The notes: a model not told the origin generated them from the letters alone. A DNA stretch of 64,000 nucleotides from Pseudomonas syringae (GCF_001698815.1 NZ_LGSI01000068.1:62001-126000); one strand, 5' to 3'. Numbered from the stretch's first letter, positions 16,893 through 26,061 are shown. Made by a program: numbers and translations.

Positions 16893-17957
16893 ATGAAAAC
16901 ACTGGCCAAACTTCCCGTCACCATCGTTACCGGCTTTCTGGGCTCGGGTAAAACCACGTTATTGCGCCACATGCTCGACAACGCAGAAGGGCGGCGCATC
17001 GCGGTGATCGTCAACGAGTTCGGCGAGCTGGGCATCGACGGCGAAATCCTCAAGCAATGCACCATCGGTTGTACTGAAGAAGAAGCCAGCGGCCGGGTTT
17101 ACGAGCTGGCCAATGGCTGCTTGTGCTGCACCGTCCAGGAAGAATTCTTCCCGGTGATGCGCGAACTGGTAGCGCGTCGCGGCGATCTTGATCACATCCT
17201 CATCGAAACCTCAGGTCTGGCGTTGCCCAAGCCACTGGTACAAGCCTTCCAATGGCCGGAAATCCGCAACGCCTGCACCGTGGATGCCGTGATTACCGTG
17301 GTCGACAGCCCGGCAGTGCTGGCCGGCACCTTCGCTGCATTCCCGGATCAGGTCGACGCCCAGCGCAAGCTGGATCCGAACCTGGACCACGAATCGCCGC
17401 TGCACGAGCTGTTTGCCGACCAACTGGCCAGTGCCGACCTCGTCATCCTCAACAAAGCCGACATGATCGACGCCGCAGGTCTGGCTGCCGTGCGCGCCGA
17501 GGTTTCCGAAGAATTGCCACCAGCGGTCAAGGTCATCGAAGCCAGCAGCGGCCGTTTGCCGATCAGTGTGTTACTGGGCTTGGGTGCCGAATCCGAACTG
17601 CATATCGATGCCCGCAAGACCCATCACGATCACCACGAAGGCGACGACCATGACGATCACGATCATGACGCCTTTGACTCGATCTCCATCAAGCTGCCGC
17701 AAGCCGACGAAAGCCTGTTGCTCGATGCGCTCACGCAACTGGTGGTTGAACACGGCGTCTTGCGTGTCAAAGGCTTCGCGGCCATTCCCGGCAAGCCAAT
17801 GCGCTTACTGATTCAAGGCGTGGGCACGCGTTTCGACAAACATTTCGACCGCGCCTGGGGTGCTGACGAAGAGCGCGCGACCAATCTGGTGCTGATCGGC
17901 CAGAAACTGGACGCTGCGGTACTTGAAGCACAACTGCGTGCTGCGGTTGCTGGCTGA
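16893..17957 (+). CDS. cobW: CobW GTPase metallochaperone
   Basis: This 354-residue protein is a COG0523 G3E GTPase. The P loop GFLGSGKTT is at residues 14-22, the metal-binding CxCC is Cys76-Leu-Cys78-Cys79, and the G4 motif is NKAD. A His/Asp-rich insertion (HHDHHEGDDHDDHDHD) precedes the C-terminal CobW_C domain. CobW is thought to hand cobalt to the chelatase, and cobN begins three bases after its stop. The frame is open upstream into the riboswitch leader; ATG 16893 matches the family start. Regulation by the upstream B12 riboswitch is clear from position. Confidence 0.95.
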   Translation: MKTLAKLPVTIVTGFLGSGKTTLLRHMLDNAEGRRIAVIVNEFGELGIDGEILKQCTIGCTEEEASGRVYELANGCLCCTVQEEFFPVMRELVARRGDLDHILIETSGLALPKPLVQAFQWPEIRNACTVDAVITVVDSPAVLAGTFAAFPDQVDAQRKLDPNLDHESPLHELFADQLASADLVILNKADMIDAAGLAAVRAEVSEELPPAVKVIEASSGRLPISVLLGLGAESELHIDARKTHHDHHEGDDHDDHDHDAFDSISIKLPQADESLLLDALTQLVVEHGVLRVKGFAAIPGKPMRLLIQGVGTRFDKHFDRAWGADEERATNLVLIGQKLDAAVLEAQLRAAVAG

Positions 17958-17960
17958 CCC

Positions 17961-20900
17961 ATGCATTTACTGAGAACCCAGCCCGGTGGTTTCGTACCGG
18001 ACGACAGCATCGCCGACCTGGGGCAAACCCCCGCCGAGCTGGTGATTCTCTGTAGCGGCGACTCAAGCCTGGCCTTGCTTGCCGAGGCCGCGCAACAGTT
18101 GCCGGATGATTATCCAAGCCTGCGTCTGGCCAACCCGATGCAGGTGCAGAATCATGCTTCGGTTGATCTTTATGTCGACCAAGTGCTGCGCCACGCCAAA
18201 GTCATCCTTATTTCCTTGCATGGTGGCATCGGCTACTGGCGCTACGGCGTCGAGCGGTTGATTGAGCTGGCCGGGCGAGGTGTGCAAGTCATTCTGGTGC
18301 CGGGCTGCGACAACGCGGACCCGGAGCTGACCGATCTGAGCACCGTTGCCGCCGAAGACTGCCACCGTCTTTGGCAGTTTTTGCGTCAAGGCGGCTTGCA
18401 CAATGCGCTGGAACTGTATCGCTGCCTGGCAAGTGGTTGGCTGGAGCGGGATTATTCCTGGTCCGAACCGCAGCCTTTGCCGCGCACGGCGGTTTATCAC
18501 CCAAACACTTCCCGCGCAGAACTCAGTGACTGGCAGGCCGACTGGCAAGCCGGTCAGCCGGTTGTGGCGCTGCTGTTTTATCGCTCGCACCTGCAAGCGG
18601 CAAACACCGCCTTCATCGATGAGTTTTGCCTGCGCTTACAGGCGCAGGGCTTGAATCCTCTGCCCATTGCAGTAGCCAGTCTCAAAGAAGCGGGCTGTAT
18701 GACGCGGGTGGAAGATTGGCTGGACGAAGTTGAGGCCGAGCTGATCCTCAATACCACCGGCTTTGCCCAGTCCAGTCCGGAAGCCCCGCATTTGCGACCG
18801 TTTCGGCGCAATATCCCGGTCATTCAAGCCATCTGTGCGCAGGACAACGAACCTGGCTGGCGCGCCAGCGAGCAAGGCCTCGGCGCGCGGGATCTGGCGA
18901 TGCACATTGCCTTGCCGGAGCTGGATGGACGCATCATCAGTCGGCCGATCAGCTTCAAGGACCTGGCGTGGCACAGTGAGCGCAGCCAGTCGGATGTGGT
19001 CTGCTACCGCGCCCAGCCGGAACGCATGGATTTCGTCGCCGAACTGGCGCGGCGCTGGATTCTGCTGGCACGTTTGCCCAATGCGGAAAAACGTGTCGCC
19101 TTGATTCTGGCCAATTACCCGACCCGTGACGGACGTATCGGCAATGGCGTGGGCCTCGATACTCCAGCAGCGGCGCTGAATATTCTGCGTGCGATGCAGG
19201 CCGAAGGTTACCCGGTGGCTCCGTTGCCCGAGACAGGTACAGCATTGATCCACCAACTACTTGGTGGCGTGACCAATGACCTGGACAGTCTTGATTTGCG
19301 CCCGTGTCAGCAAAGCATGGCGCTGGATGAATACCTTGCCGCTTTCAACGCAATGCCAGCGGCCAATCGGGAGGCGGTCAACGCCCGGTGGGGTGCGCCG
19401 GACGCTGATCCGATGTTTCGCGCCGGGCGGATGATGATCGCCGGGCTGCGCTTCGGCCTGACCTTCGTCGGAATTCAGCCTGCCCGGGGTTATCAGGTGG
19501 ACCACAGCGCGGTTTATCACGACCCGGATCTGGTGCCGCCCCATGGCTATCTGGCGTTCTACTTCTGGTTGCGCAACGTCTATGGCGCCAATGCGCTGAT
19601 TCATGTCGGCAAGCACGGCAACCTGGAGTGGTTGCCGGGTAAAGGTGTTGGCTTGTCCGAAAGTTGCTGGCCGGATGTGGTGCTGGGCGCGATGCCGAAT
19701 ATCTATCCGTTTATCGTCAATGATCCGGGCGAGGGCGCCCAGGCCAAACGGCGCACCCAGGCGGTCATTATCGACCACCTGATGCCGCCGCTGACCCGCG
19801 CCGAGACCTACGGGCCATTGCGTAACCTTGAATTGCTCGCCGACGAATACTACGACGCCCAGCTGCTCGACCCGCGCCGCGCCCTTGAACTGCAACGCGA
19901 CATCCTCAAGCTGGTGCGCGAGACCCACATCGACCGTGAGCTGGCGCTTGAGTCGGTCAATGACAGCGACGCCGCAACCTGGCTGCCGCGCCTGGATACC
20001 TATTTATGCGACCTGAAGGAATCGCAGATTCGCGACGGTCTGCACATCTTCGGCGAGTCTCCAAGCGGACGGCTGCGTATCGATACGTTGCTGGCCCTGC
20101 TGCGTATTCCGCGCGGTGACGGGCGAGGTGCGCAATCCAGTCTGTTACGCGTCTTGAGCAAATCCTTCGAACTTGGATTTGATCCCCTGGATTGCGAATT
20201 GGCGCAGCATTGGGACGGACCTAAACCTCAGGTCTTACTTGAAGTCAGCTCCGACCCCTGGCGAACGGCGGGGGATACGCGGGAGCGGCTTGAGCTCTAC
20301 GCTGCTTGGTTGATAGAGCAAGTAATTGCAGATAGATCTTTTGATATATCTAGTGATAACAAAGAGCTGAAGCTGATCGTTGATAATCTACGCGAAGTTG
20401 TTGCGCCTCGATTGGATGCTTGCGGACCTGGTGAAATCCAAGGGCTGCTGGACGCGTTAAGTGGGCGCTTTGTGCCTGCCGGCCCGAGCGGTGCGCCAAG
20501 TCGTGGCCGTCTTGATGTATTGCCAACTGGCCGTAATTTCTTCTCCGTGGACGTACGCAATCTGCCCACCACGACGGCCTGGCGTATCGGTTTCCAGTCG
20601 GCAAACTTGTTGCTGGAAAGGCACTTGCAAGACAATGGTGATCATTTACGTCAGCTCGGCCTTTCGGTCTGGGGCACGGCCACGATGCGCACTGGCGGTG
20701 ACGATATCGCTCAGGCCATGGCGCTGATGGGCGTGCGTCCGGTCTGGGCGACGGGCAGTCAGCGGGTGGATGATTTCGAGATTCTGCCGTTGAGTCTGCT
20801 GGACCGACCGCGCGTGGATGTCACGCTGCGGGTGTCGGGTTTTTTTCGGGATGCGTTCTCCAACCTGATTCGTTTGTTCGACGCGGCGGTGCAGGCGGTG

Positions 20901-21719
20901 GCGGATCTGGACGAGCCGGAGGACATGAACCCATTGGCCGCCAAGGTGCGTCAGGAGCGCGCCACCCTTGAAAGCACTGGCATGACCGAAGACGATGCTG
21001 CGCGGCAGGCGGGCTGGCGAATCTTCGGCGCCAAGCCGGGGGCTTACGGCGCGGGTGTGCAGGGCGCCATCGATGGTCGCTTATGGCAGAGCCGCGATGA
21101 TCTGGCCGAGGTCTACCTGAATTGGGGCGGCTACGCTTATGGCGGTAGTGATGAGGGCACCCCGGCCCGTGAGCGTTTCGCTCAGCGCTTGTCGCAGGTC
21201 CAGGCGGTTTTGCAAAACCAGGACAATCGCGAGCACGACTTGCTCGACTCTAACGACTATTACCAGTTTCAAGGCGGGATGCTCGCGGCCGCCGAAAGCC
21301 TGAGCGGAGCGAAGACTGCCAGCTATCACGGCGATCACAGCCAGCCGGATCTGCCGAAAATTCGCACGCTCAAGGAAGAACTGAATCGAGTGATACGCTC
21401 CCGTGCGGCCAATCCAAAATGGATCGACGGGGTCAAGCGCCACGGCTACAAGGGCGCATTCGAGATGGCCGCGACGGTGGACTTCCTCTTCGCCTTCGAT
21501 GCCACCACCGAACTGATCGATGATCACCAATACGCACTGCTGGCCGACGCCTATCTGCTGGATCCAGCGACCCGTGATTTCATCCAGCAACACAATCCGG
21601 ACGCCTTGCGCGATATGACCGAACGCATGCTTGAAGCCCAGCAGCGCGGCCTTTGGCAAGAACCCGGTGATTATCGTGAAGCGCTGGAAACCCTGCTGCT
21701 GGACATAGAAGAAAACTGA
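17961..21719 (+). CDS. cobN: Cobaltochelatase large subunit CobN
   Basis: This 1252-residue protein is the catalytic large subunit that inserts cobalt into hydrogenobyrinic acid diamide in the aerobic pathway. Family segments include ILISLHGGIGYW near the N-terminus, the PTRDGRIGNGVGLDTP block, ALIHVGKHGNLEWLPGKG with the conserved His residues of the chelatase centre, and the C-terminal FGAKPGAYGAGVQ and NWGGYAYGG blocks. The length fits CobN/ChlH proteins. No cobS or cobT gene is present; the AAA partners are supplied by the following chlI/chlD-like frames, whose ATG overlaps the CobN stop (ATGA-type junction at 21717-21721). Confidence 0.96.
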   Translation: MHLLRTQPGGFVPDDSIADLGQTPAELVILCSGDSSLALLAEAAQQLPDDYPSLRLANPMQVQNHASVDLYVDQVLRHAKVILISLHGGIGYWRYGVERLIELAGRGVQVILVPGCDNADPELTDLSTVAAEDCHRLWQFLRQGGLHNALELYRCLASGWLERDYSWSEPQPLPRTAVYHPNTSRAELSDWQADWQAGQPVVALLFYRSHLQAANTAFIDEFCLRLQAQGLNPLPIAVASLKEAGCMTRVEDWLDEVEAELILNTTGFAQSSPEAPHLRPFRRNIPVIQAICAQDNEPGWRASEQGLGARDLAMHIALPELDGRIISRPISFKDLAWHSERSQSDVVCYRAQPERMDFVAELARRWILLARLPNAEKRVALILANYPTRDGRIGNGVGLDTPAAALNILRAMQAEGYPVAPLPETGTALIHQLLGGVTNDLDSLDLRPCQQSMALDEYLAAFNAMPAANREAVNARWGAPDADPMFRAGRMMIAGLRFGLTFVGIQPARGYQVDHSAVYHDPDLVPPHGYLAFYFWLRNVYGANALIHVGKHGNLEWLPGKGVGLSESCWPDVVLGAMPNIYPFIVNDPGEGAQAKRRTQAVIIDHLMPPLTRAETYGPLRNLELLADEYYDAQLLDPRRALELQRDILKLVRETHIDRELALESVNDSDAATWLPRLDTYLCDLKESQIRDGLHIFGESPSGRLRIDTLLALLRIPRGDGRGAQSSLLRVLSKSFELGFDPLDCELAQHWDGPKPQVLLEVSSDPWRTAGDTRERLELYAAWLIEQVIADRSFDISSDNKELKLIVDNLREVVAPRLDACGPGEIQGLLDALSGRFVPAGPSGAPSRGRLDVLPTGRNFFSVDVRNLPTTTAWRIGFQSANLLLERHLQDNGDHLRQLGLSVWGTATMRTGGDDIAQAMALMGVRPVWATGSQRVDDFEILPLSLLDRPRVDVTLRVSGFFRDAFSNLIRLFDAAVQAVADLDEPEDMNPLAAKVRQERATLESTGMTEDDAARQAGWRIFGAKPGAYGAGVQGAIDGRLWQSRDDLAEVYLNWGGYAYGGSDEGTPARERFAQRLSQVQAVLQNQDNREHDLLDSNDYYQFQGGMLAAAESLSGAKTASYHGDHSQPDLPKIRTLKEELNRVIRSRAANPKWIDGVKRHGYKGAFEMAATVDFLFAFDATTELIDDHQYALLADAYLLDPATRDFIQQHNPDALRDMTERMLEAQQRGLWQEPGDYREALETLLLDIEEN

Positions 21720-22759
21720 TGACGGTGCATGACACGACCATGAGCGAGATCCCGCATTTTCCACTGGCGGCGGTAGTGGGCTCCGATGAGCTGAAACTGG
21801 CGCTGTGCCTGACCGCCATCGACCCGAAAATTGGCGGCGTGCTTATCGAAGGGCCGCGCGGTATGGCCAAGTCGACCCTGGCACGAGGGCTGGCTGATCT
21901 GCTGGCCAGCGGCCAATTCGTCACCTTGCCACTGGGCGCCACCGAAGAGCGCCTGGTGGGTACGCTGGACCTGGACGCGGCGCTGAGCGAGGGTCGGGCG
22001 CAGTTTTCCCCTGGCGTGCTGGCCAAGGCCAATGGTGGGGTTCTGTATGTCGATGAAGTAAACCTGCTGCCGGATCATCTGGTCGATCTACTGCTGGATG
22101 TCGCTGCCAGCGGTATCAATCTGGTGGAGCGCGACGGCATCTCCCATCGCCATCCCGCGCGTTTTGTCCTGATCGGCACAATGAACCCTGAAGAAGGTGA
22201 GCTACGCCCGCAACTGCTGGATCGCTTTGGCCTGAATGTCGCGTTGAGCGGGCAAACCCTGCCGGTTGAGCGCGGGCAAATCATTCGTCGCCGACTGGAT
22301 TTTGACAGTGATCCTCGAGGCTTCTGCGCGCAGTGGCAAACTCAGCAGGATGCGTTACGCCAACGCTGTGAGCAGGCGCGGCAGTTGCTGGATAGCATCG
22401 CCCTGGACGATCAGGCGCTGCAGACCATCACCGAGCGCTGTTTCGCCGCTGGCGTTGACGGGATGCGCGCCGATCTGGTGTGGTTGAGAGCGGCCCGTGC
22501 CCATGCGGCATGGCGTGGCGGTGCTGTTATAGACGAGCAGGATATCGACGCCGTTGCCGAGTTCGCCTTGCGTCATCGGCGACGACATCTCCCGCCGTCT
22601 GAGTCGCAAAGTCCAGCACCACAGACCCAGCAGCCGAACCCTCAAGACTTATCAGAAAATAAGCCGGAGCAGGGCCAAGGCAGTTGGGGTGAGCTTACGT
22701 CGCAGCCAATGCCGGTGGGCGCTCGGCGTACAGTGCCGAGCTGGCCAAAAAAGCCTTAG
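21719..22759 (+). CDS. ChlI-like AAA+ chelatase subunit; zero-frame product of chlID
   Basis: This 346-residue protein has the magnesium-chelatase ChlI/BchI fold. Walker A is GPRGMAKST (45-53), with AAA insert PLGATEERLVGTLDL, Walker B VLYVDEVNLL (108-117) and sensor 1 in GTMNPEEGELRPQLLDRFGL. A Pro/Gln-rich linker follows from about residue 300. Translation ends at TAG 22757-22759, two codons after a CCA AAA AAG slippery site. With the frame that continues after a -1 shift it forms a 570-residue ChlD-like protein. The short product would be the small subunit and the long one the medium subunit of the cobalt chelatase working with CobN. The CobN stop overlaps its ATG. No separate cobS/cobT or chlI gene is in the window. 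Confidence 0.9.
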   Translation: MTVHDTTMSEIPHFPLAAVVGSDELKLALCLTAIDPKIGGVLIEGPRGMAKSTLARGLADLLASGQFVTLPLGATEERLVGTLDLDAALSEGRAQFSPGVLAKANGGVLYVDEVNLLPDHLVDLLLDVAASGINLVERDGISHRHPARFVLIGTMNPEEGELRPQLLDRFGLNVALSGQTLPVERGQIIRRRLDFDSDPRGFCAQWQTQQDALRQRCEQARQLLDSIALDDQALQTITERCFAAGVDGMRADLVWLRAARAHAAWRGGAVIDEQDIDAVAEFALRHRRRHLPPSESQSPAPQTQQPNPQDLSENKPEQGQGSWGELTSQPMPVGARRTVPSWPKKP

Positions 22760-22794
22760 GCATCCGCTCCCGGGCAACGATGGGGGCGGATGCC
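22747..22794 (+). promoter_or_regulatory. Programmed -1 ribosomal frameshift signal in chlID
   Basis: The heptamer A AAA AAG lies at 22747-22753 in the right phase (CCA AAA AAG in the zero frame), followed by CCT TAG. After a 5-base spacer a perfect 9-bp stem forms between GGCATCCGC (22759-22767) and GCGGATGCC (22786-22794), with a further CCC/GGG pairing inside the loop. Slippage by -1 leads into the VWA frame. The heptamer is that of dnaX, and frameshifting in bacterial chlD cobalt-chelatase genes has been reported. Confidence 0.88.
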
Positions 22795-23430
22795 AGGCCT
22801 CGCCCCGGAACGCTGAGCGGCGGTAAAAGCGGTGCGTTGCACAACGCTGGCGACGGTCACATTGCCTGGGTTCCCACCTTGTTGCGGGGGCGACCTCGGG
22901 TGCACAGCGATCTGGTGCGCCAGCCGCGCAGCAGTCAATCCGGTGAAATGTGGCTGATCATCGTCGACGCCTCGGCTTCTACGCGACGTCATCAGGCGTT
23001 GAGCCTCGCTAAAGGTGTGCTCGCTCAAGTATTCGATGACGCCTATCGTCGCCGGGTGCGACTGGCGCTGCTGACTGCCACTGGAGGTTCACCTCGCTGG
23101 CAACATCAGGGCCTGAAGGCCTCGAAAGCGCTGCAACCCTGGCTGGATGGCCTCGGTGCGGGCGGCGGAACGCCTTTGTTCGCCGCGTTTGACCAGGCTA
23201 CCGAATGGCTTGCCTTGCGGCAGAAGCGGTATCCGGCCGAGCAGCATCGATTGCTGGTGATAACTGATGGTCGGGTGAAGGATCAAGCGACGCTGGGAAC
23301 ATTTAGTTGCCCAGGCTTATTGATCGACATCGAGTGTGGACCGATCCGCCTGGGCCGTGCCGAGCAACTGGCTGCCCGGCTCGGGATCGAGTATCGGCAT
23401 ATTGAAAGCCTGGTTGACGCCGACCGTTAG
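22780..23430 (+). CDS. VWA (ChlD C-terminal) domain; -1 frame of chlID
   Basis: This frame encodes the von Willebrand A domain of a ChlD/BchD-type chelatase subunit. The MIDAS metal site is visible as DASAST, with a later GGGTPLFAAF threonine and a VITDGRV aspartate. The frame is open from 22693 with no good start codon. The first ATG, 22780, sits inside the frameshift hairpin and has no clear ribosome binding site. The likely product is therefore the fusion made by -1 slippage, entering at codon GCC 22753 and adding 225 residues to the 345 of the AAA part. If annotated alone it is a 216-residue VWA protein. ChlD-type subunits bridge the AAA ring and the large chelatase subunit. Confidence 0.88.
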   Translation: MGADARPRPGTLSGGKSGALHNAGDGHIAWVPTLLRGRPRVHSDLVRQPRSSQSGEMWLIIVDASASTRRHQALSLAKGVLAQVFDDAYRRRVRLALLTATGGSPRWQHQGLKASKALQPWLDGLGAGGGTPLFAAFDQATEWLALRQKRYPAEQHRLLVITDGRVKDQATLGTFSCPGLLIDIECGPIRLGRAEQLAARLGIEYRHIESLVDADR

Positions 23431-23490
23431 GCGGTAGCCAACCCCAGATGCGCAACAAGTACCGGCATATTCATTGGCTTACGAGACGCC

Positions 23491-23511
23491 TTCGCGGGCA
23501 GGCCTCGCCGC
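23491..23511. repeat. Single degenerate REP element
   Basis: TTCGCGGGCAGGCCTCGCCGC differs by only a few bases from one arm of the REPINs at 14024-14044 and 30384-30404. No partner arm lies nearby. It lies between the convergent chlID and the small gene at 23530. Confidence 0.6.
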
Positions 23512-23529
23512 AATGAATTGCGGTTTCAT

Positions 23530-23796
23530 TCAGGCCGGCATGGTCCATGGCTCAAGGCGATAACCTTCACTGCTGATAGCGGCGCGCGCTTGTTCAAGCA
23601 TGCTTGCCAGTTGCGCAGGGTCTGAATAGGCACTGCGTGGAATCTGGCTGTGGCCAATGCGGGTACTGGTCCGGTCGATGACGCTCAGACTCAGTTCGCC
23701 GTTACCGTCTTGTGGCGCCCACGCCACACACTTGAAGGGTTCGAAGGCGTGTCCAGCGATCAGCAATGCATCGTTAAAGCGCAATGGGGCGTTCAT
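23530..23796 (-). CDS. Hypothetical 88-residue protein
   Basis: A small soluble protein without a signal peptide or membrane span. It starts MNAPLRFND and contains FEPFKCVAWAPQDGNGELSL, a mixed strand pattern, and a C-terminal helix (AQLASMLEQARAAI). I do not recognise the family. ATG 23794-23796 is preceded by GAGGAA at a spacing of 6-8 bases; a TTG two codons upstream is less likely. Codon use is like that of neighbouring genes. It stands alone between the cobalamin operon (convergent) and a divergently transcribed regulator. Confidence 0.65.
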   Translation of the reverse strand: MNAPLRFNDALLIAGHAFEPFKCVAWAPQDGNGELSLSVIDRTSTRIGHSQIPRSAYSDPAQLASMLEQARAAISSEGYRLEPWTMPA

Positions 23797-24181
23797 GATC
23801 AATTCCTCAAATGGCCCGTAGCAAGTTCGTCGCCGTCGGTGGGCTTACCGTTCGGCTGGTTACTTGTGTTGATGCCAATTGACCGGGGTTGAGTCACATC
23901 ACGCGCCGATATTTTTTGAGTTTTTTACAGGTGCCACGTATTTCGCCGCCTCCAGACAAGTCGTCAACGCCAACTAACGGGCAACTAAGCCTATTGACGA
24001 ACCGTCTCATTAATGAAAATCCACGCGGCGCGTCGCCTAATTACATTTCGATCTTAGCCTTATAGTTAAACGGTACAAGTGCGTGTCAAATTTTTGCTAA
24101 TGTAAGGATCGTGCACGCCAACTGTCTGTTTATAAAAAACTTTCTCCTTTAATTTTAGAATCAAGGCGCCAGGGAATTCTT
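23797..24181. other. Intergenic region before the EBP-like regulator
   Basis: These 385 bases are richer in A and T than the surroundings, particularly 24000-24170. They presumably hold the promoters of the divergent small gene and of the regulator. Candidate -35/-10 elements (for example TTGACG near 23994 and TATAAAAA near 24131) are visible but not well paired. No gene or clear RNA structure was found. Confidence 0.4.
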
Positions 24182-25507
24182 ATGCATGAATCGGCACCAC
24201 CGCGACGTCTATTAATTGTTGATCCATGCGATGACTGTCACCAGCTAATCCCGGTCCTGCGCGCTGCAGGCTGGGACGTCGATAGCAGCACTCTGGAGTC
24301 TGCCATCGGCCGCAGCTGCGATGTGGGCCTGATTCGCTTGATGCCCTATCACTTCGACCACCCCGAGTTGGTCAAGGAGCTTATTACACGCAGCCACACC
24401 GAGTGGATCGCTGTGCTTACACCTGATGATCTGCGCCGGGAAAAAATCGGCGACTTTGTTTGTGAATGGTTTTTCGATTTTCATACGCTGCCTTTTGATG
24501 TCGCCCGTATGCAGGTGACCTTGGGCCGCGCTTTTGGTATGGCGCGGTTGCGGTCCCAAGGCAGCACTTATGTATCGGGCCAGGAGCACGAGATGCTCGG
24601 TGAAAGTCGACCCATTCGTGAGTTGCGCAGATTGTTGAGCAAACTGGCACCTACTGAATCACCGGTGCTGATTCGTGGTGAAAGCGGAACCGGCAAAGAG
24701 CTGGTCGCGCGCACGTTGCATATGCAGTCGCATCGCCGGCATAAACCGTTCGTTGCGATCAATTGCGGCGCAATCCCGGAGCATCTGATTCATGCGGAGT
24801 TGTTTGGCTACGAGCAAGGCGCGTTCGAAGGCGCTCATGAGCGCAAGATTGGCCAGATTGAAGCTGCTGATGGCGGAACCTTATTTCTCGATGAGATAGG
24901 CGATCTGCCTATGGACCTGCAAGCCCACTTGCTGCGGTTTCTGCAGGACCGGCATATCGAGCGTATCGGCGGCGGTGAGCCGATCCCTGTTGATATCCGG
25001 GTGCTGGCGGCCACGCATGTCGACCTTGAGGCCGCCATTCGCAAAAAGCGTTTTCGCGAAGATCTGTACTATCGGCTCAACGTTTTGCAAGTCGGCACGG
25101 CGCCATTACGCGAGCGGCATGGCGACCTCGCGCTGTTGGCCAACCATTTCGCCCATTTCTACAGCCAGGAAACCGGACGTCGAGCGCGTAACTTCAGTCA
25201 GGACGCGTTGATTGCGATGGGCAAGCATGACTGGCCAGGAAATGTGCGGGAACTGGCAAATCGGGTGCGGCGCGGGCTGGTCCTGGCGGAAGGTCGCCAG
25301 ATAGAAGCGGCTGATCTGGGCTTGCTGGGCGAAGATGATGTTGTTACCAGCATGGGCACGCTGGATGACTACAAGTCCCGGGCTGAGCGTCAGGCGCTGT
25401 GTGATGTGCTGACCCGCCATAGCGACAACCTTAGCGTTGCGGCCAAGGTTTTGGGCGTATCGCGTCCGACGTTTTACCGATTGCTGCACAAACACCAGAT
25501 CCGATGA
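24182..25507 (+). CDS. Enhancer-binding-protein-like regulator (VpsR/FleQ type) with GAFEGA loop
   Basis: This 441-residue protein has a receiver-like N-terminal domain of the VpsR type (about 1-125), a central AAA+ domain and a C-terminal Fis-type helix-turn-helix (about 400-441, AAKVLGVSRPTFYRLL). Walker A is GESGTGKE (about 165-172) and Walker B is GGTLFLDEIGDL. The loop that contacts sigma-54 reads GAFEGA instead of GAFTGA. In the Vibrio relative VpsR, loss of that loop goes with sigma-70-type activation and c-di-GMP binding, so this protein may also act without sigma-54. The region before it has no clear -24/-12 promoter. Targets are unknown. The Shine-Dalgarno sequence is CAGGGAAT. Confidence 0.85.
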   Translation: MHESAPPRRLLIVDPCDDCHQLIPVLRAAGWDVDSSTLESAIGRSCDVGLIRLMPYHFDHPELVKELITRSHTEWIAVLTPDDLRREKIGDFVCEWFFDFHTLPFDVARMQVTLGRAFGMARLRSQGSTYVSGQEHEMLGESRPIRELRRLLSKLAPTESPVLIRGESGTGKELVARTLHMQSHRRHKPFVAINCGAIPEHLIHAELFGYEQGAFEGAHERKIGQIEAADGGTLFLDEIGDLPMDLQAHLLRFLQDRHIERIGGGEPIPVDIRVLAATHVDLEAAIRKKRFREDLYYRLNVLQVGTAPLRERHGDLALLANHFAHFYSQETGRRARNFSQDALIAMGKHDWPGNVRELANRVRRGLVLAEGRQIEAADLGLLGEDDVVTSMGTLDDYKSRAERQALCDVLTRHSDNLSVAAKVLGVSRPTFYRLLHKHQIR

Positions 25508-25533
25508 TGGGTTGGGGTATTTACGCCGGGCAA

Positions 25534-26061
25534 TCAGTCGCCAGCGAGCAGTCCCCGAACAGCAGCGAAAGCCTGTATCCGACGATTTATCCAATCTCCG
25601 CTAATGACTTCGTAAGGCTGTTGAAGGGCTTCCAGCCAGTGCTGACTGAGTGAAAAGAATGTCTGGCGTGACGCAAGGTCTGGCTGACAGCGTTGGCCGT
25701 CACTGATCCAGTCGACTCCCTCGGGTGCCAGCAACAGATGAAGGTCGTAGTGGCGTTGCAGCAATTGCTGCTCGACCCAGGGCGGACAGTCCCCAAACAA
25801 TGCGTGACTCCAAAGCATATTGCTCAGCAGGTGCGTGTCGAGAATGACCAGCGCGCAGGCGGTAGCGCGGGCGGCGTATTCTCGATCCAGTTGTCCTTGA
25901 GCGATCGCCGGGATATCTGCGTAAACCGTGTCACGTTGTTGTTCATCAATGAAGTCACGGACATACTCGCCAACCACAACGCCGCCAAAATTGCGCTGTA
26001 TTTCTGCGGCCAGCCAGCTTTTACCACTGGATTCCGGGCCGGCAAGCACTAGAACCTTCAT
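25534..26061 (-). CDS. NadR-like nicotinamide riboside kinase
   Basis: This 175-residue P-loop kinase resembles the kinase domain of NadR. Walker A is GPESSGKSWLA near the N-terminus, followed by EYVRDFID and the DTHLLSN segment typical of the group, and a C-terminal lid region with WISDGQR. It should phosphorylate nicotinamide riboside to NMN in the cytoplasm. A longer open frame exists upstream, but the ATG overlaps the pnuC stop in an ATGA junction, which fixes the start and indicates coupled translation. The NMN adenylyltransferase and repressor parts of full NadR are absent. Function is inferred from family and from pairing with pnuC. Confidence 0.88.
   Translation of the reverse strand: MKVLVLAGPESSGKSWLAAEIQRNFGGVVVGEYVRDFIDEQQRDTVYADIPAIAQGQLDREYAARATACALVILDTHLLSNMLWSHALFGDCPPWVEQQLLQRHYDLHLLLAPEGVDWISDGQRCQPDLASRQTFFSLSQHWLEALQQPYEVISGDWINRRIQAFAAVRGLLAGD

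Noticed and set aside
22780..22782. ATG as an independent start of the VWA protein
   Set aside because: It lies within the loop of the frameshift hairpin, has no Shine-Dalgarno sequence, and the frame is coherent with the -1 shift product. Kept only as an annotation coordinate.
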